From Streptomyces coryli (GTDB lineage: Bacteria > Actinomycetota > Actinomycetes > Streptomycetales > Streptomycetaceae): a stretch of DNA of 39,664 nt. The notes under the pieces are model-generated. The model did not search any database. It worked only from the letters and a program-made list of their open reading frames with translations, and had not been told where the DNA came from. The translations under genes were made by a program, and so were the position numbers. The stretch spans positions 1-39,664 of the forward strand of contig NZ_JAAKZV010000050.1 in NCBI RefSeq assembly GCF_011044975.1, written 5' to 3'. Below are positions 9,324-17,485 of this stretch, one piece after another (within the stretch, counting starts at the first letter, position 1; every line of letters starts with the position of its first letter).

Positions 9324-9504
9324 GCCTTCCACCGGCGTCAACCGGCGGCGGCTGCGAGGAGTTGAACTGCTCCTCCAGCCGCCGTCTGTCGCTTTCGCCG
9401 AAGTGCGCGGCGGCCAGGAACACGGTGATGGTGTCACCCCGCTCCATGAGCCAGGCGGCTATGTCCTGCGGGGGGTCGGTCACAAGCAGCACCCGGACCG
9501 GCAT
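9289..9504 (-). CDS. Small protein of unknown function downstream of XRE regulator
   Basis: 71 residues from the ATG at 9504, which has GGGAGG 5 nt upstream; a longer start at 9561 lacks such a site. It begins [20 protein letters not shown] and continues [17 protein letters not shown], which could form a strand-helix-strand unit, then ends in a Pro/Arg-rich tail. I recognise no family. It follows the XRE gene by about 110 bp on the same strand, so the two may be co-transcribed. Its last 35 bp overlap the end of aceE on the opposite strand. Confidence 0.5.
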   Translation of the reverse strand: MPVRVLLVTDPPQDIAAWLMERGDTITVFLAAAHFGESDRRRLEEQFNSSQPPPVDAGGRLRRARTSPPPA

Positions 9505-9613
9505 CGGGACCTCCCGGTCGGTCTTCCGAGCGCTGGCCGCCTGCTCGTCAGGTACATGCAAGCACAGATGCGGGCTGCCCGTACGAGCCTTCCAGGCTCT
9601 TTTCAGCCGTTGT

Positions 9614-10087
9614 TCAGCCGTCGCTCTCGCGGGTTACATCGCGCAGCGCGTCGTGCGTCCGCTCCCAGGCGCTGAGCGCGCGTTTCAGCTGCTCAGGGGT
9701 GATGTCGGGGCGGCCCTTCACGATGACGACGATGCGGCCCTGCGGGTCTTCGTTGTCGGGGAGGTTGAGGACCGCGGCGTCCAGCAGCGGGCCTTCGGCG
9801 CGCAGCGCCTCGACGATGCGCAGCGGGAGTTCACCTGCGGCTTCGCCGCCGCCCGGAGCCGGGTCTCCGCCTGCGAGCACCTGTTCGACGGAAGCTTCCG
9901 ACCAGCCGACCACGCGGGCGTAACTGCGCATCGTGCCGGTGACCTTGGCGCGTTTCACACCCCGCTCGACGGACTGGACCGCGGTGCGGGTCACGCCGAT
10001 CCGCTCCGCCAGCTCCTCCTGCGTCCATCCGGCCGCGCCGCGCGCCTGAGCGAGCGCCTTGCCGAGCCGGCCCCAGTCCTGCCCCAT
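9614..10087 (-). CDS. XRE-type helix-turn-helix regulator
   Basis: 157 residues. The N-terminal Cro/CI-type HTH (about 8-65) reads LAQARGAAGWTQEELAERIG, then VTRTAVQSVERG. It has an acidic linker and a C-terminal segment (LPLRIVEALRAEGPLLDAAV, then GRIVVIVKGRPD) that I cannot assign. It is followed by a small gene that could share its promoter. A stretch of 178 bp separates it from the divergent small membrane protein gene. Target and signal are unknown. Confidence 0.85.
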   Translation of the reverse strand: MGQDWGRLGKALAQARGAAGWTQEELAERIGVTRTAVQSVERGVKRAKVTGTMRSYARVVGWSEASVEQVLAGGDPAPGGGEAAGELPLRIVEALRAEGPLLDAAVLNLPDNEDPQGRIVVIVKGRPDITPEQLKRALSAWERTHDALRDVTRESDG

Positions 10088-10178
10088 GGGCCCCCATCAT
10101 GCCCCAATCCGCAGCCCCGGAAAAGCGCGGCAGCCCCTCAACTGAGCTCGCAAAAGCTGACTTTGAGAGCGGAAGCGC

Positions 10179-10206
10179 TTGCGGCGTCCCGTGACAGGGC
10201 TAAACT
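10179..10206 (+). promoter_or_regulatory. Housekeeping-type promoter for small membrane protein
   Basis: TTGCGG (10179-10184), a 16-bp spacer, then TAAACT (10201-10206), placing transcription start about 50 bp before the ATG at 10266. Confidence 0.5.
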
Positions 10207-10265
10207 TGTGAGCCCAGCAACAGGGCGGCCTGCACCAGCACCTCACCATGAACGGGAGTAGAGCT

Positions 10266-10508
10266 ATGCAGGTCCTGCTGACCCTGGGCACCACCTGCGG
10301 GGCACTCGCCGCTGCCGGCGTGCTGCTGCGCTGGCTGTGGCGTGCCAATCGGCAGCTGGTACGCCTCGCCGACTCGCTCATCGAGCTGTCGCCCGACCAG
10401 GGCGAGCAGACCGTACGCGAGGAGATCACGCGCCTCGCAGGCGATCTGTCGGTACTTTCCGGACGGTTCGACGAGCACCTCGACCGGCATGGCGGCCGGT
10501 CTGACTGA
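10266..10508 (+). CDS. Small single-pass membrane protein
   Basis: 80 residues. It starts MQVLLTLGTTCGALAAAGVL, a membrane segment to about residue 22, followed by a basic patch and an acidic cytoplasmic-type helix (LIELSPDQGEQTVREEITRL) that could be a short coiled coil. The ATG at 10266 is preferred over that at 10248 because GGGAG lies 7 nt before it. The 3' end overlaps the convergent NUDIX gene by 83 bp. Function unknown. Confidence 0.6.
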   Translation: MQVLLTLGTTCGALAAAGVLLRWLWRANRQLVRLADSLIELSPDQGEQTVREEITRLAGDLSVLSGRFDEHLDRHGGRSD

Positions 10509-11070
10509 GCTGCGCACCATTGAGCGATGCCGCTCCGGGGGGCGGCTGGCTCAGCTGCCGCAGCCGCAGCATCGCCGCCACCGTGGCGGCCGCACGCAAC
10601 TTGCCGGACCGCAGCAGCCGGGGCACATCGGCGAGCGGGACCCACACCCGGCGGTCGGACTCGAAGGCGTCGCGCGGCTCTCCCGTGTACTCGGCGCGAT
10701 CACTCCAGTAGATGTGATGCCGGGCATCGGTGATGCCGTTGGCGGCCTCCAGCGTCATCAGATGCCTGAGGCCCCGCGCCCGCCACCCGGTCTCCTCCTC
10801 CAGCTCGCGGGCCGCCGCCGCGGCGATGTCCTCGCCCTCGTCGACCATGCCGGAGGGCAGCTGGTAGCCCCAGCTGCCGGTGATGAAGCGGTGCCGCCAC
10901 AACAGCAGCGCCTCGTTACGGTCGTTGACGATCGTGGCCATCGCCACGGCGGGCAGCCGCACCAGATAGTGCTCGAGCCGGCGCCCGTCCGGGAGTTCCA
11001 CATCGGCCAGGTTCACCCGCAGATACGGGTTCTCGTAGACCGTCACTTCGCTGTGCTGAGTCCATCGCAT
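10426..11070 (-). CDS. NUDIX hydrolase
   Basis: 214 residues. The Nudix box is complete: in GMVDEGEDIAAAAARELEEE followed by TGW, the Gly-x5-Glu-x7-Arg-Glu-Leu-x-Glu-Glu pattern is intact and should bind Mg2+. The fold resembles ADP-sugar pyrophosphatases (SVTVYENPYLRV-like start, VWVPLADVPRLL near the end), but the substrate cannot be read from the sequence. A basic 35-residue tail follows the domain. The start at 11070 (MRWTQHSEV) matches the usual family N-terminus; a GTG at 11127 is also in frame and overlaps the upstream stop as GTGA, so a longer, translationally coupled form is possible. It lies downstream of the TPR regulator, probably in one operon. Confidence 0.9.
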   Translation of the reverse strand: MRWTQHSEVTVYENPYLRVNLADVELPDGRRLEHYLVRLPAVAMATIVNDRNEALLLWRHRFITGSWGYQLPSGMVDEGEDIAAAAARELEEETGWRARGLRHLMTLEAANGITDARHHIYWSDRAEYTGEPRDAFESDRRVWVPLADVPRLLRSGKLRAAATVAAMLRLRQLSQPPPGAASLNGAQLSQTGRHAGRGARRTVRKVPTDRLRGA

Positions 11071-11123
11071 GCCGCCCCCGGTGCCGACCGACTTGTTCAA
11101 GCCATTGTCAGCACCGAAACCCG

Positions 11124-12422
11124 TCACAGGGGAATGCGGAGGGCCTCGTCTATCCGCTCGACGGCAGATCGGGATATGGCCGCGTCATATCCCCCCAACT
11201 CCCGCCGCAGCAGCCGGTATCTGTCCCGCAGCCGCGTCGACTCCATGCCGGTCCCCGCCGCCAGCATCGGCGCCACCAGCCCCGCCGCCTCCTCCGGCTC
11301 ACCCTGCCGCAGCCGCACCCGCGCCAGTACGGCGAGCCGGTGCACCCGGCCGCGGGTGTGGCCGTCCGCGGCCGCCGCCCGCTCGGCGTGCAGCCGGGCC
11401 TGCCACAGCTCGCCGAGGCCGAGGAACGTCTCCGCGAGCAGCGCCTCGACCCGGCCGCGCTCCACATAGTCGGTCTCGGCCGGCTCGGCCCGCGAGCCGA
11501 TCAGCGCGGCCATCGCCTGCGCGGCCCGCGCCGCCGCCCGCGCCGAGGCGGCATCTCCCTGGGCGGCGTACGCCTTGGCGCGCATCGCGTACAGATCGGT
11601 GGCCAGCGCCGGGCTGAGCCACCGCGGATCGCCGTCCAGCGCGGCGTCGGTGCAGGCCAGCGCCTGGCTGTAGTGCCGCAGCGTGAGCGCCTGCTGCGTC
11701 ATGAGACCGATCGCGTACGCACCGAGCTCCCGGTCGCCCGCCCGGGCCGAGAGCCGCAGCGCCTGGGTGAAGTAGCGCTGGGCCAGACCGTGCAGGTCGG
11801 AGTCGTACGCGCATACCCCGGCCAGCGCGGCGAGAGAGCCGGCCGAGCGGCTCAACAGCCGCCCGTCGGCGCCCTTCTCGCCGTCGCGCAGCCGCGGCCC
11901 GACCTCGGCGGCGAGATACGACACCACGCGCAGCCGCGTCGCCACCCCGCCGACCTGGCGGTACATCCGCTCGTAGTGCTCCCGGGCGGCCCCGGGCAGC
12001 CGCGGGTCGCCGTCCTCCCCGAGGGTCAGCGCCTCCGTACGCCGCCACTGCCACACCGGCAGCAGCGCCCCTGGACCCCACTCCGGCTGCAGGGTCAGCA
12101 GCCGCTCGGAGCCGCGGCCGTCCGCCTGCCAGAGCGCCGCCATCCGCCCAGGGGCGGCGTCGTCCGCGCGCGGCCGCGGGCCCGCGAGGCCGATGTCCGC
12201 GGGGCGTACGGTCCGGCGCAGCCGCCGCCCGAAGACCTCGCAGAGCACTTCGGGCACCGGGTCAACAGGCCGCTGCCCGCGCAGCCAGCGCAGCACCGAG
12301 GCATGGTCGTAACGCAGGGTGATATCCCGGCTGCGTCCCGCGTCATTGACGCGCGCAGCCAGCCCGGCGTGGCTGAAACCCGCCTCCTCCAGCACCGCCG
12401 CGAACAGCAGGTTCGGTTCCAT
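11124..12422 (-). CDS. NsdA-like regulator with HTH and TPR repeats
   Basis: 432 residues. The N-terminal DNA-binding-like region (FAAVLEEAGFSHAGLAARVN, then LRYDHASVLRWLRGQRP) resembles Streptomyces regulators related to NsdA. The remainder is Ala/Arg-rich helical repeats (for example HGLAQRYFTQALRLSARAGD) of tetratricopeptide type, a likely protein- or peptide-binding scaffold. A second protein of the same design lies at 20082-21575. NsdA is known as a negative regulator of sporulation and antibiotic production in S. coelicolor; transfer of that role here is inference. It sits just upstream of the NUDIX gene with a 4-nt GTGA overlap to that gene's longer start. Confidence 0.85.
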   Translation of the reverse strand: MEPNLLFAAVLEEAGFSHAGLAARVNDAGRSRDITLRYDHASVLRWLRGQRPVDPVPEVLCEVFGRRLRRTVRPADIGLAGPRPRADDAAPGRMAALWQADGRGSERLLTLQPEWGPGALLPVWQWRRTEALTLGEDGDPRLPGAAREHYERMYRQVGGVATRLRVVSYLAAEVGPRLRDGEKGADGRLLSRSAGSLAALAGVCAYDSDLHGLAQRYFTQALRLSARAGDRELGAYAIGLMTQQALTLRHYSQALACTDAALDGDPRWLSPALATDLYAMRAKAYAAQGDAASARAAARAAQAMAALIGSRAEPAETDYVERGRVEALLAETFLGLGELWQARLHAERAAAADGHTRGRVHRLAVLARVRLRQGEPEEAAGLVAPMLAAGTGMESTRLRDRYRLLRRELGGYDAAISRSAVERIDEALRIPL

Positions 12423-12522
12423 ACGCGAATCCCGTGGATGTCCCGACGGGAAACCACGGTACCCGTGATCCGCTCACGGAGCGTGATGAATGCGCACACT
12501 GGTTGCCCCGGTTCACACACTC

Positions 12523-12614
12523 CCCGGCAGGCGGAGTCCGCGCTTCACTCGTAGCGCACCCTCCCCCGCCGGCCGGGTGCCGGGAAAGACTTGGTGCGCT
12601 GGCCGCCTGCCGGG
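12523..12614 (-). terminator. Nested long hairpin after the symporter operon
   Basis: Outer arms CCCGGCAGGCGG (12523-12534) and CCGCCTGCCGGG (12603-12614) are perfect. Inside them AGCGCACC (12553-12560) pairs with GGTGCGCT (12593-12600). The structure begins 5 nt after the stop of the small symporter subunit read leftward, so termination is the simplest role. A structured regulatory RNA cannot be excluded. Confidence 0.5.
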
Positions 12615-12619
12615 TCCCG

Positions 12620-12727
12620 TCACTCGGGCTGGTCGGGGTGAGTGCGCAGCTTGAGCAGGGCGGCGACCAGGCCGCCCCAGACGATCACGATCGCCACGAT
12701 CAGCATGACGATGGCGCTGCCCGACAT
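12620..12727 (-). CDS. MetS-like small subunit of sodium symporter
   Basis: 35 residues, MSGSAIVMLIVAIVIVWGGL and then LVAAL-type residues ending in LRTHPDQPE. It is a single membrane helix with a short charged tail. The size and sequence style match the MetS family (methionine/alanine importer small subunit), known in Corynebacterium as the partner of the NSS transporter MetP. Its ATG overlaps the stop of the transporter by one base (TGATG), so translation is coupled. It probably assists the transporter in the membrane. Confidence 0.85.
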   Translation of the reverse strand: MSGSAIVMLIVAIVIVWGGLVAALLKLRTHPDQPE

Positions 12728-14274
12728 CAGATCTTTCCTCCCAGCTCGTCCTCGACCGGTTCCGCCTCCGGCGCCCGGCCGCCGATGTCCCCGTGGTGCT
12801 TCCACGGCACCAGCGCGACCAGCACGCCGAACACCAGCACCGCGCCCGCGACGCCCCAGCCGGCCCAGGCGAGGAATGAGCCCGGCATGCCGGCGTAGTT
12901 CTCCTTGAACTCCGCCCGCAGGCTGTCGACCATCATCCAGCCCAGCATCAGCGGCGTGATCGCGCCGAGGCAGACGATCCACCACTTGCCGAGCCGCACC
13001 GCGGACGTCTCGTTCGCGTCCGCCTGCAGCACCGGCAGCCGGCGCAGCACCCACGCGACCGTCACGACCGCGACGAGCGCGCACAGCGCGATGCCGTACT
13101 GATTGATGAAGTGGTCGACGGCGTCGAGGAGATGGATCCCGCCGTCGGTGGAGAACGCCACCACGGACACCACCATCAGCAGCCCGCCGACCAGCAGCAC
13201 GGAGTTGCTCCGCGAGATGCCCGTGCGGTCCGCCACCGCCGCGACCTGGACCTGCACGATCGACACCAGCGAGGTCAGGCCCGCGATCACCAGCGAGCCG
13301 AAGAACATCACGCCGAACAGCCCGCCCAGCGGCATGCTCGAGATGATCTGCGGGAACGCCACGAACGCGAGCCCGATCCCGGAGGACGCCACCTCGGACA
13401 CCGGCTCGCCGCTCTGCGCCGCCATGAAGCCGAGCGTGGCGAAGACCCCGATCCCGGCCAGGATTTCGAAGGAGCTGTTCGCGAACCCGGCCACCATCGC
13501 CGAGCCGCTCAGGTCCGAGCGGCGGCCGAGGTAGGACGCGTACGTAATCATGATGCCGAAGCCGATGGAGAGCGAGAAGAAGATCTGCCCGTACGCGGCG
13601 ATCCACACGCTCCCGCTGCTGAGCGCCGACCAGTCGGGCCGGAAGAGCGCGTCCAGGCCGAGGCCCGCGCCGTTCAGGGTGAGGGCGCGGACGACGAGCA
13701 CGAGGAAGAAGACCACCAGCAGCGGGATGAAGATCCGGTTCGCCACCTCGATGCCGCGGCGCACGCCGAGCGCGAGGATCGCGATGGTGATCAGCCAGAC
13801 GGCGATGAGCGGCCAGGTCACGCCCGGGACGTAACTGCTGAAGGTGCCCGCCTTGTCGGGGGCCTTCAGGAACTCCCCGAAGAAGAATCCTTCCGGGTCG
13901 TCGCCCCACGCCTGGTTCACCGAGAAGCCGATGTAGCGCACGGACCAGGCCAGGATCACGGCGTAGTACGCGGCGATGACGAAGCAGATCCCCACCTGCC
14001 ACCAGCCGATCGCCTCGGCGGGGCGGGCCAGTTGGCGGAAGGCGCCGGGCGGCGAGGCGCGGTAGCGGCGGCCGACCGTGTACTCCATGATCAGCAGCGG
14101 CAGCCCCGCCGTCAGCAGGGCGAGCAGATACGGCAGCAGGAAGGCGCCCCCGCCGTTGTCATAGGCGACCGCGGGGAAACGCCAGATGTTGCCGAGACCG
14201 ATCGCCGATCCGATGGCGGAGAACAGGAATCCACTCCTGCTCCCCCACCGCTCGCGCGGCTCGATGGACGACAT
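12727..14274 (-). CDS. Sodium-dependent (NSS/SNF family) amino-acid transporter, MetP-like
   Basis: 515 residues with about eleven or twelve hydrophobic segments. The family hallmark SAIGLGNIWRFP lies at about residues 22-33, with NGGGAFLLPY just after, marking the unwound first helix that binds Na+ and substrate in the LeuT fold. FSLSIGFGIMITYASYL near residue 250 is the conserved TM6 region. The ATG at 14274 has AAAGG upstream. Pairing with a MetS-like subunit suggests uptake of methionine or small neutral amino acids; this is inferred from the Corynebacterium MetPS system. It is divergent from a WYL regulator gene that might control it. Confidence 0.93.
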   Translation of the reverse strand: MSSIEPRERWGSRSGFLFSAIGSAIGLGNIWRFPAVAYDNGGGAFLLPYLLALLTAGLPLLIMEYTVGRRYRASPPGAFRQLARPAEAIGWWQVGICFVIAAYYAVILAWSVRYIGFSVNQAWGDDPEGFFFGEFLKAPDKAGTFSSYVPGVTWPLIAVWLITIAILALGVRRGIEVANRIFIPLLVVFFLVLVVRALTLNGAGLGLDALFRPDWSALSSGSVWIAAYGQIFFSLSIGFGIMITYASYLGRRSDLSGSAMVAGFANSSFEILAGIGVFATLGFMAAQSGEPVSEVASSGIGLAFVAFPQIISSMPLGGLFGVMFFGSLVIAGLTSLVSIVQVQVAAVADRTGISRSNSVLLVGGLLMVVSVVAFSTDGGIHLLDAVDHFINQYGIALCALVAVVTVAWVLRRLPVLQADANETSAVRLGKWWIVCLGAITPLMLGWMMVDSLRAEFKENYAGMPGSFLAWAGWGVAGAVLVFGVLVALVPWKHHGDIGGRAPEAEPVEDELGGKI

Positions 14275-14365
14275 AGCGCACCTTTTGCTCTCATTACCGG
14301 CAGACCTGACGCGACGTTAGCAGCGTCGGCGCACCGCGCCGCCATGCCGCGCGCATGATGTCCCC

Positions 14366-15352
14366 ATGCGTGCTGCCCGGCTGATCCACCTCGTACTCCT
14401 GCTGCAGTCCCGCGGCTCGCTGACCGCCGCCGAGCTCGCCGAGCGGCTCGAGGTCACCGAGCGGACGGTGCAGCGGGACGTGCAGGCGCTGAGCGAGGCG
14501 GGCATCCCGGTCTACGCCGACCGCGGCCGCATCGGCGGCTACCGCCTGATGGGCGGCTACCGCACGCGGCTCACCGGCCTCGGCCGCACCGAGGCCGAGG
14601 CGCTCTTCCTCTCCGGAGTCCCGGGCGCCCTGCGCGACATGGGCCTCGACGACGCCGCGTCCGCGGCCCGGCTGAAGGTCTCGGCCGCCCTGCTGCCCGA
14701 GCTCAGCGACGCCTCGGACAGCGCGGCCCAGCGCTTCCACCTGGACGCGCCGGGCTGGTGGCGCGAGCCGGAGACCCCGGAGTGGCTGCCGGCGGTGGCG
14801 GAGGCGGTGTGGGACGACCGGCGGCTGGCGGTGACGTACCGGCGGCGCCCTGAGGCGGATCCGGTGGAGCGGGAGTTGCAGCCTTACGGCCTCGTGCTGA
14901 AGGCCGGGGTCTGGTATCTGGTCGCGCGGGTGGACGGCGAGCGGGGCGGCTTCCGCACGTACCGGATGGACCGCATCGAGCACGCAGCGCAGACCGGCGA
15001 GCGCTTCGAGCGGGACGAGAGCTTCGACCTGCCCGCCTTCTGGGCGGACCGGGCGGCCGACTTCGCGCGCTCGATCCTGCATGACGAGGTGACCGTGCGG
15101 CTGACCTCGGCGGGGGCGCGGCGGCTCCCGTTCGTGACGGACCGGGCGGCGGCGGAGGAGGCGCTGGCGGCGAGCCGGCCGGACCCCGCCGGCAGGGTCA
15201 CGGTGACCCTGCCGGTGGAGTCGCTGGAGATCGGCTACAGCCAGCTGCTGAGCCTCGGCCCTGAGGCCGAGGTGCTGGGGCCGCCGGAGCTACGGGAGCG
15301 GTTCGCGGAGGCCGCCGCCCGCTGGATGGAGATCTACGGCCGCGACCGGTAG
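14366..15352 (+). CDS. HTH / WYL-domain transcriptional regulator (YafY/DeoR-like)
   Basis: 328 residues. A DeoR-like winged helix (about 5-58: SLTAAELAERLEVTERTVQR, then DVQALSEAGIPVYADRG) is followed by the WYL ligand-binding domain (RELQPYGLVLKAGVWYLVA near 172-190) and a C-terminal WCX extension. WYL regulators respond to small ligands or nucleic acids. CATGAT ends 6 nt before the ATG and there is no Shine-Dalgarno sequence, so the mRNA may be leaderless. It is divergent from the NSS transporter. Its 3' end overlaps the convergent SDR gene by 19 bp. Confidence 0.92.
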   Translation: MRAARLIHLVLLLQSRGSLTAAELAERLEVTERTVQRDVQALSEAGIPVYADRGRIGGYRLMGGYRTRLTGLGRTEAEALFLSGVPGALRDMGLDDAASAARLKVSAALLPELSDASDSAAQRFHLDAPGWWREPETPEWLPAVAEAVWDDRRLAVTYRRRPEADPVERELQPYGLVLKAGVWYLVARVDGERGGFRTYRMDRIEHAAQTGERFERDESFDLPAFWADRAADFARSILHDEVTVRLTSAGARRLPFVTDRAAAEEALAASRPDPAGRVTVTLPVESLEIGYSQLLSLGPEAEVLGPPELRERFAEAAARWMEIYGRDR

Positions 15353-16269
15353 CTCTCCGGGTCCCCCGGGTCCTCGCCGCGCATCAGCCGGCTGAAGTAC
15401 GGCCAGCTGTCCGGCAGCGTGCCGTCCGTGTCCGTGTAGCCGTACTCCTTCGCCAGCTGCCCGCTGTACAGCGACTCCCCGTTCCAGCGCGCCCGGCCCT
15501 GGTCCGCCGCCAGCTCCGCGACCCCGCGCGCCACCAGATACGGCGACTCGGACAGCGCGAACTCCTTCGGCGCCGTCTTCCCCACCGAATCCCGCCAGGT
15601 CTCCTCGGTGGTCTTGAAGGTGTCCAGCATCTGCTCCGAGCGCAGGAATCCCGGCGACACCGCCACCGCCGTCCCGCCCGACTCCTTCAGCTCATGGCCG
15701 ATGTTGAACGCCATCCGGATCGGGGCGTTCTTGGCCAGGTCGTAGAAGAACATCTCGCGGTACGGCTGGTTCGACTCCGCCGTGCCGTCGGTGATCTCCA
15801 CCAGCAGCGCGTCACCGGTGCGCACCAGCAGCGGCAGCGCGTACCAGCTGGTGATGATGTGGCTCTTCACCCCGAGCTCCAGCATGCGCAGGCCGCGCTC
15901 CAGGTCGATCTCCCACATCTTCTTGCCGAACTCGACCAGGTGCTCCCCGCCCCACAGGTCGTTCACCAGGACGTCGAGCCGCCCCCGCTCCCGCTCGATC
16001 CGGTCGAGCAGCGCCTTCACCTGCTCCCGCTCCAGGTGATCCGTCGGTACGGCGATGCCCTCGCCGCCCGCCGCGGTCACCAGCTCCGCGGTCTCCTCGA
16101 TCGTCTCCGTCTTCCGTCCGACCTCGCTGACCTGAGTCCGCGTGGTCCGCCCGGTCGCGTACACGGTGGCGCCCTTCGCGCCCAGCGCCACCGCCATCGC
16201 CCGGCCCGCGCCCCGCGTCGCGCCTGCGACCAGGGCGACCTTGCCCGCAAGTACCTTCTCTTCGCTCAT
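15334..16269 (-). CDS. Short-chain dehydrogenase/reductase (SDR) family oxidoreductase
   Basis: 311 residues from the ATG at 16269 (MSEEKVLAGKVALVAGATRG). The Rossmann Gly motif is GATRGAGRA near residue 16, with GRTTRT after the second strand, which suggests NADP(H). The catalytic Tyr-x3-Lys is YDLAK, and VNDLWGG replaces the usual NNAG. The C-terminal extension (WPYFSRLMRGEDPGDPESYR) is typical of the larger DHRS1-like SDRs. Substrate unknown. The much longer open frame upstream of 16269 has no protein-like character. Confidence 0.9.
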   Translation of the reverse strand: MSEEKVLAGKVALVAGATRGAGRAMAVALGAKGATVYATGRTTRTQVSEVGRKTETIEETAELVTAAGGEGIAVPTDHLEREQVKALLDRIERERGRLDVLVNDLWGGEHLVEFGKKMWEIDLERGLRMLELGVKSHIITSWYALPLLVRTGDALLVEITDGTAESNQPYREMFFYDLAKNAPIRMAFNIGHELKESGGTAVAVSPGFLRSEQMLDTFKTTEETWRDSVGKTAPKEFALSESPYLVARGVAELAADQGRARWNGESLYSGQLAKEYGYTDTDGTLPDSWPYFSRLMRGEDPGDPESYRSRP

Positions 16270-16338
16270 GGACCACACGTTCGCAGCGAATCCCGACAAC
16301 CTCTGTCGCCATTCCGGCGGAGATTCCGTCCGGATCGA

Positions 16339-16369
16339 TACGCACGGATCCCCGCACTCCGCGTGCGTA
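16339..16369. promoter_or_regulatory. Inverted repeat between divergent SDR and DUF4240 genes
   Basis: TACGCACG (16339-16346) and CGTGCGTA (16362-16369) are perfect arms separated by 15 bp, in the 132-bp region between starts at 16269 (-) and 16402 (+). It may be an operator; no regulator gene is adjacent. Confidence 0.35.
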
Positions 16370-16401
16370 ACAGCGCCCGAGGAACGATCCTGTACCTCGT
16401 G

Positions 16402-16926
16402 ATGGAAGAGTCGGAGTTCTGGGAGCTGATCGACAGCTCCCGCGTGGCGTCGGACGGCGATCCCGACGACCACGCCGACCTGCTGGTCGACCGCCTGACG
16501 GCGCTCGACCCCGACTCCGTGCTCGACTTCGCCCGGCACTTCGAGTCCCGGATGAACCGCTCGTACCGCTGGGACGTGTGGGGCGCGGCCTGGGTGCTGC
16601 TGGACGGGGCGAGCGACGACGCCTTCGACAACTTCCGCTGCTGGCTGATCGGCCAGGGCCGGGCGGTCTTCGAGGGCGCGCTGCACGGCGACCCGGACGA
16701 CCTCGCGGACCTGCTGGAGGACTTCGACCCCGAGGCGGACGGCGACGCGGAGGGCCTCGGCTTCGCCGCCGACGAGGCGTACGAGCAGCTCACCGGGCTC
16801 GAGCGGCCCGAGCTCGAGCTGCCGCCGCCTCCGCCGGAACCGGTGGGCGCGGCGCTGGACTTCGAGGACGACGAGGCGCTGGCGGAACGTTTCCCGAAGC
16901 TGTGGGAGCAGTTCAGAGAGGACTGA
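16402..16926 (+). CDS. DUF4240 domain protein
   Basis: 174 residues starting MEESEFWELIDSSR, the usual opening of DUF4240 proteins, and including ESRMNRSYRWDVWGAAWVLL and FRCWLIGQGRAVFEGAL. These proteins are acidic, soluble and of unknown function; some related proteins occur near secretion or immunity genes. The C-terminal 30 residues are very acidic and Pro-rich. A GTG directly before the ATG is an equal alternative start. The stop overlaps a convergent terminator hairpin. Confidence 0.85.
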   Translation: MEESEFWELIDSSRVASDGDPDDHADLLVDRLTALDPDSVLDFARHFESRMNRSYRWDVWGAAWVLLDGASDDAFDNFRCWLIGQGRAVFEGALHGDPDDLADLLEDFDPEADGDAEGLGFAADEAYEQLTGLERPELELPPPPPEPVGAALDFEDDEALAERFPKLWEQFRED

Positions 16927-16951
16927 GTCCTCCTTTTGCGGTCTCAGTCCT
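16919..16951. terminator. Bidirectional terminator between convergent genes
   Basis: AGGACTGAG (16919-16927) and CTCAGTCCT (16943-16951) form a 9-bp stem whose loop contains CTTTT. It overlaps the stop codons of both the DUF4240 and GNAT genes, which lie 17 bp apart. Confidence 0.65.
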
Positions 16952-17438
16952 TGAGGCTGCGGCCCATCAGCACGTCGTCCACGTACTGCCCGCCGAGCAG
17001 GAACTCCTCCGGCAGCACACCCTCGACGGCGAACCCCTCGGCCTCGTAAAGCCGCCTGGCCGGCGCATTGTGCCCGAGCACGCGCAGCGTCAGCCGCCGG
17101 GCCCCCTGGCCGCGGGAGTGGTCCGCGGCGCCGCGCAGCAGCGCCCGGCCGACGCCCTTGCCGCGCGCCCACTCGTCGACGATCAGGCCCTGGATCTGCC
17201 GGACGTGGACGGAGGCGGCGAGCGGGGTGGGCGGGACGACCTTGATGTACCCGGCCAGCCGCCCGTCGAGCTCGGCGACCAGGAAGTCGTCCGGGCGGTT
17301 ACGGGCGGCGAAGAACGGCTCGTACGGCGGCTGCGGGCGGTCCTGCACGGAGTGCAGCGTCGACCAGCAGCGCAGGTCCAGGTCGAGCAGTTCGGCCCCG
17401 TCGGCGAGGGTGGCGAGGCGTATGACAAGGGACGGCAT
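16944..17438 (-). CDS. GNAT family N-acetyltransferase
   Basis: 164 residues. The acetyl-CoA motif A is QGLIVDEWARGKGVGRALLR (about 84-103, R-x2-G-x-G type), preceded by the strand FLVAELDGRLAGYIKVV and followed by the motif B region LGHNAPARRLYEAEGF. It transfers an acetyl group from acetyl-CoA to an unidentified amine. It ends against the convergent DUF4240 gene and is divergent from the TIGR01777 gene over a 47-bp gap. Confidence 0.92.
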   Translation of the reverse strand: MPSLVIRLATLADGAELLDLDLRCWSTLHSVQDRPQPPYEPFFAARNRPDDFLVAELDGRLAGYIKVVPPTPLAASVHVRQIQGLIVDEWARGKGVGRALLRGAADHSRGQGARRLTLRVLGHNAPARRLYEAEGFAVEGVLPEEFLLGGQYVDDVLMGRSLKD

Positions 17439-17485
17439 CAGCCCACTGTGCCACGAAGCGCCTGCGGAGCAGGCAGGATATTCCC

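Noticed and set aside
16270-17172. Long N-terminal extension of the SDR
   Set aside because: It runs through the DUF4240 gene on the other strand and lacks protein-like sequence; the normal SDR start is at 16269.
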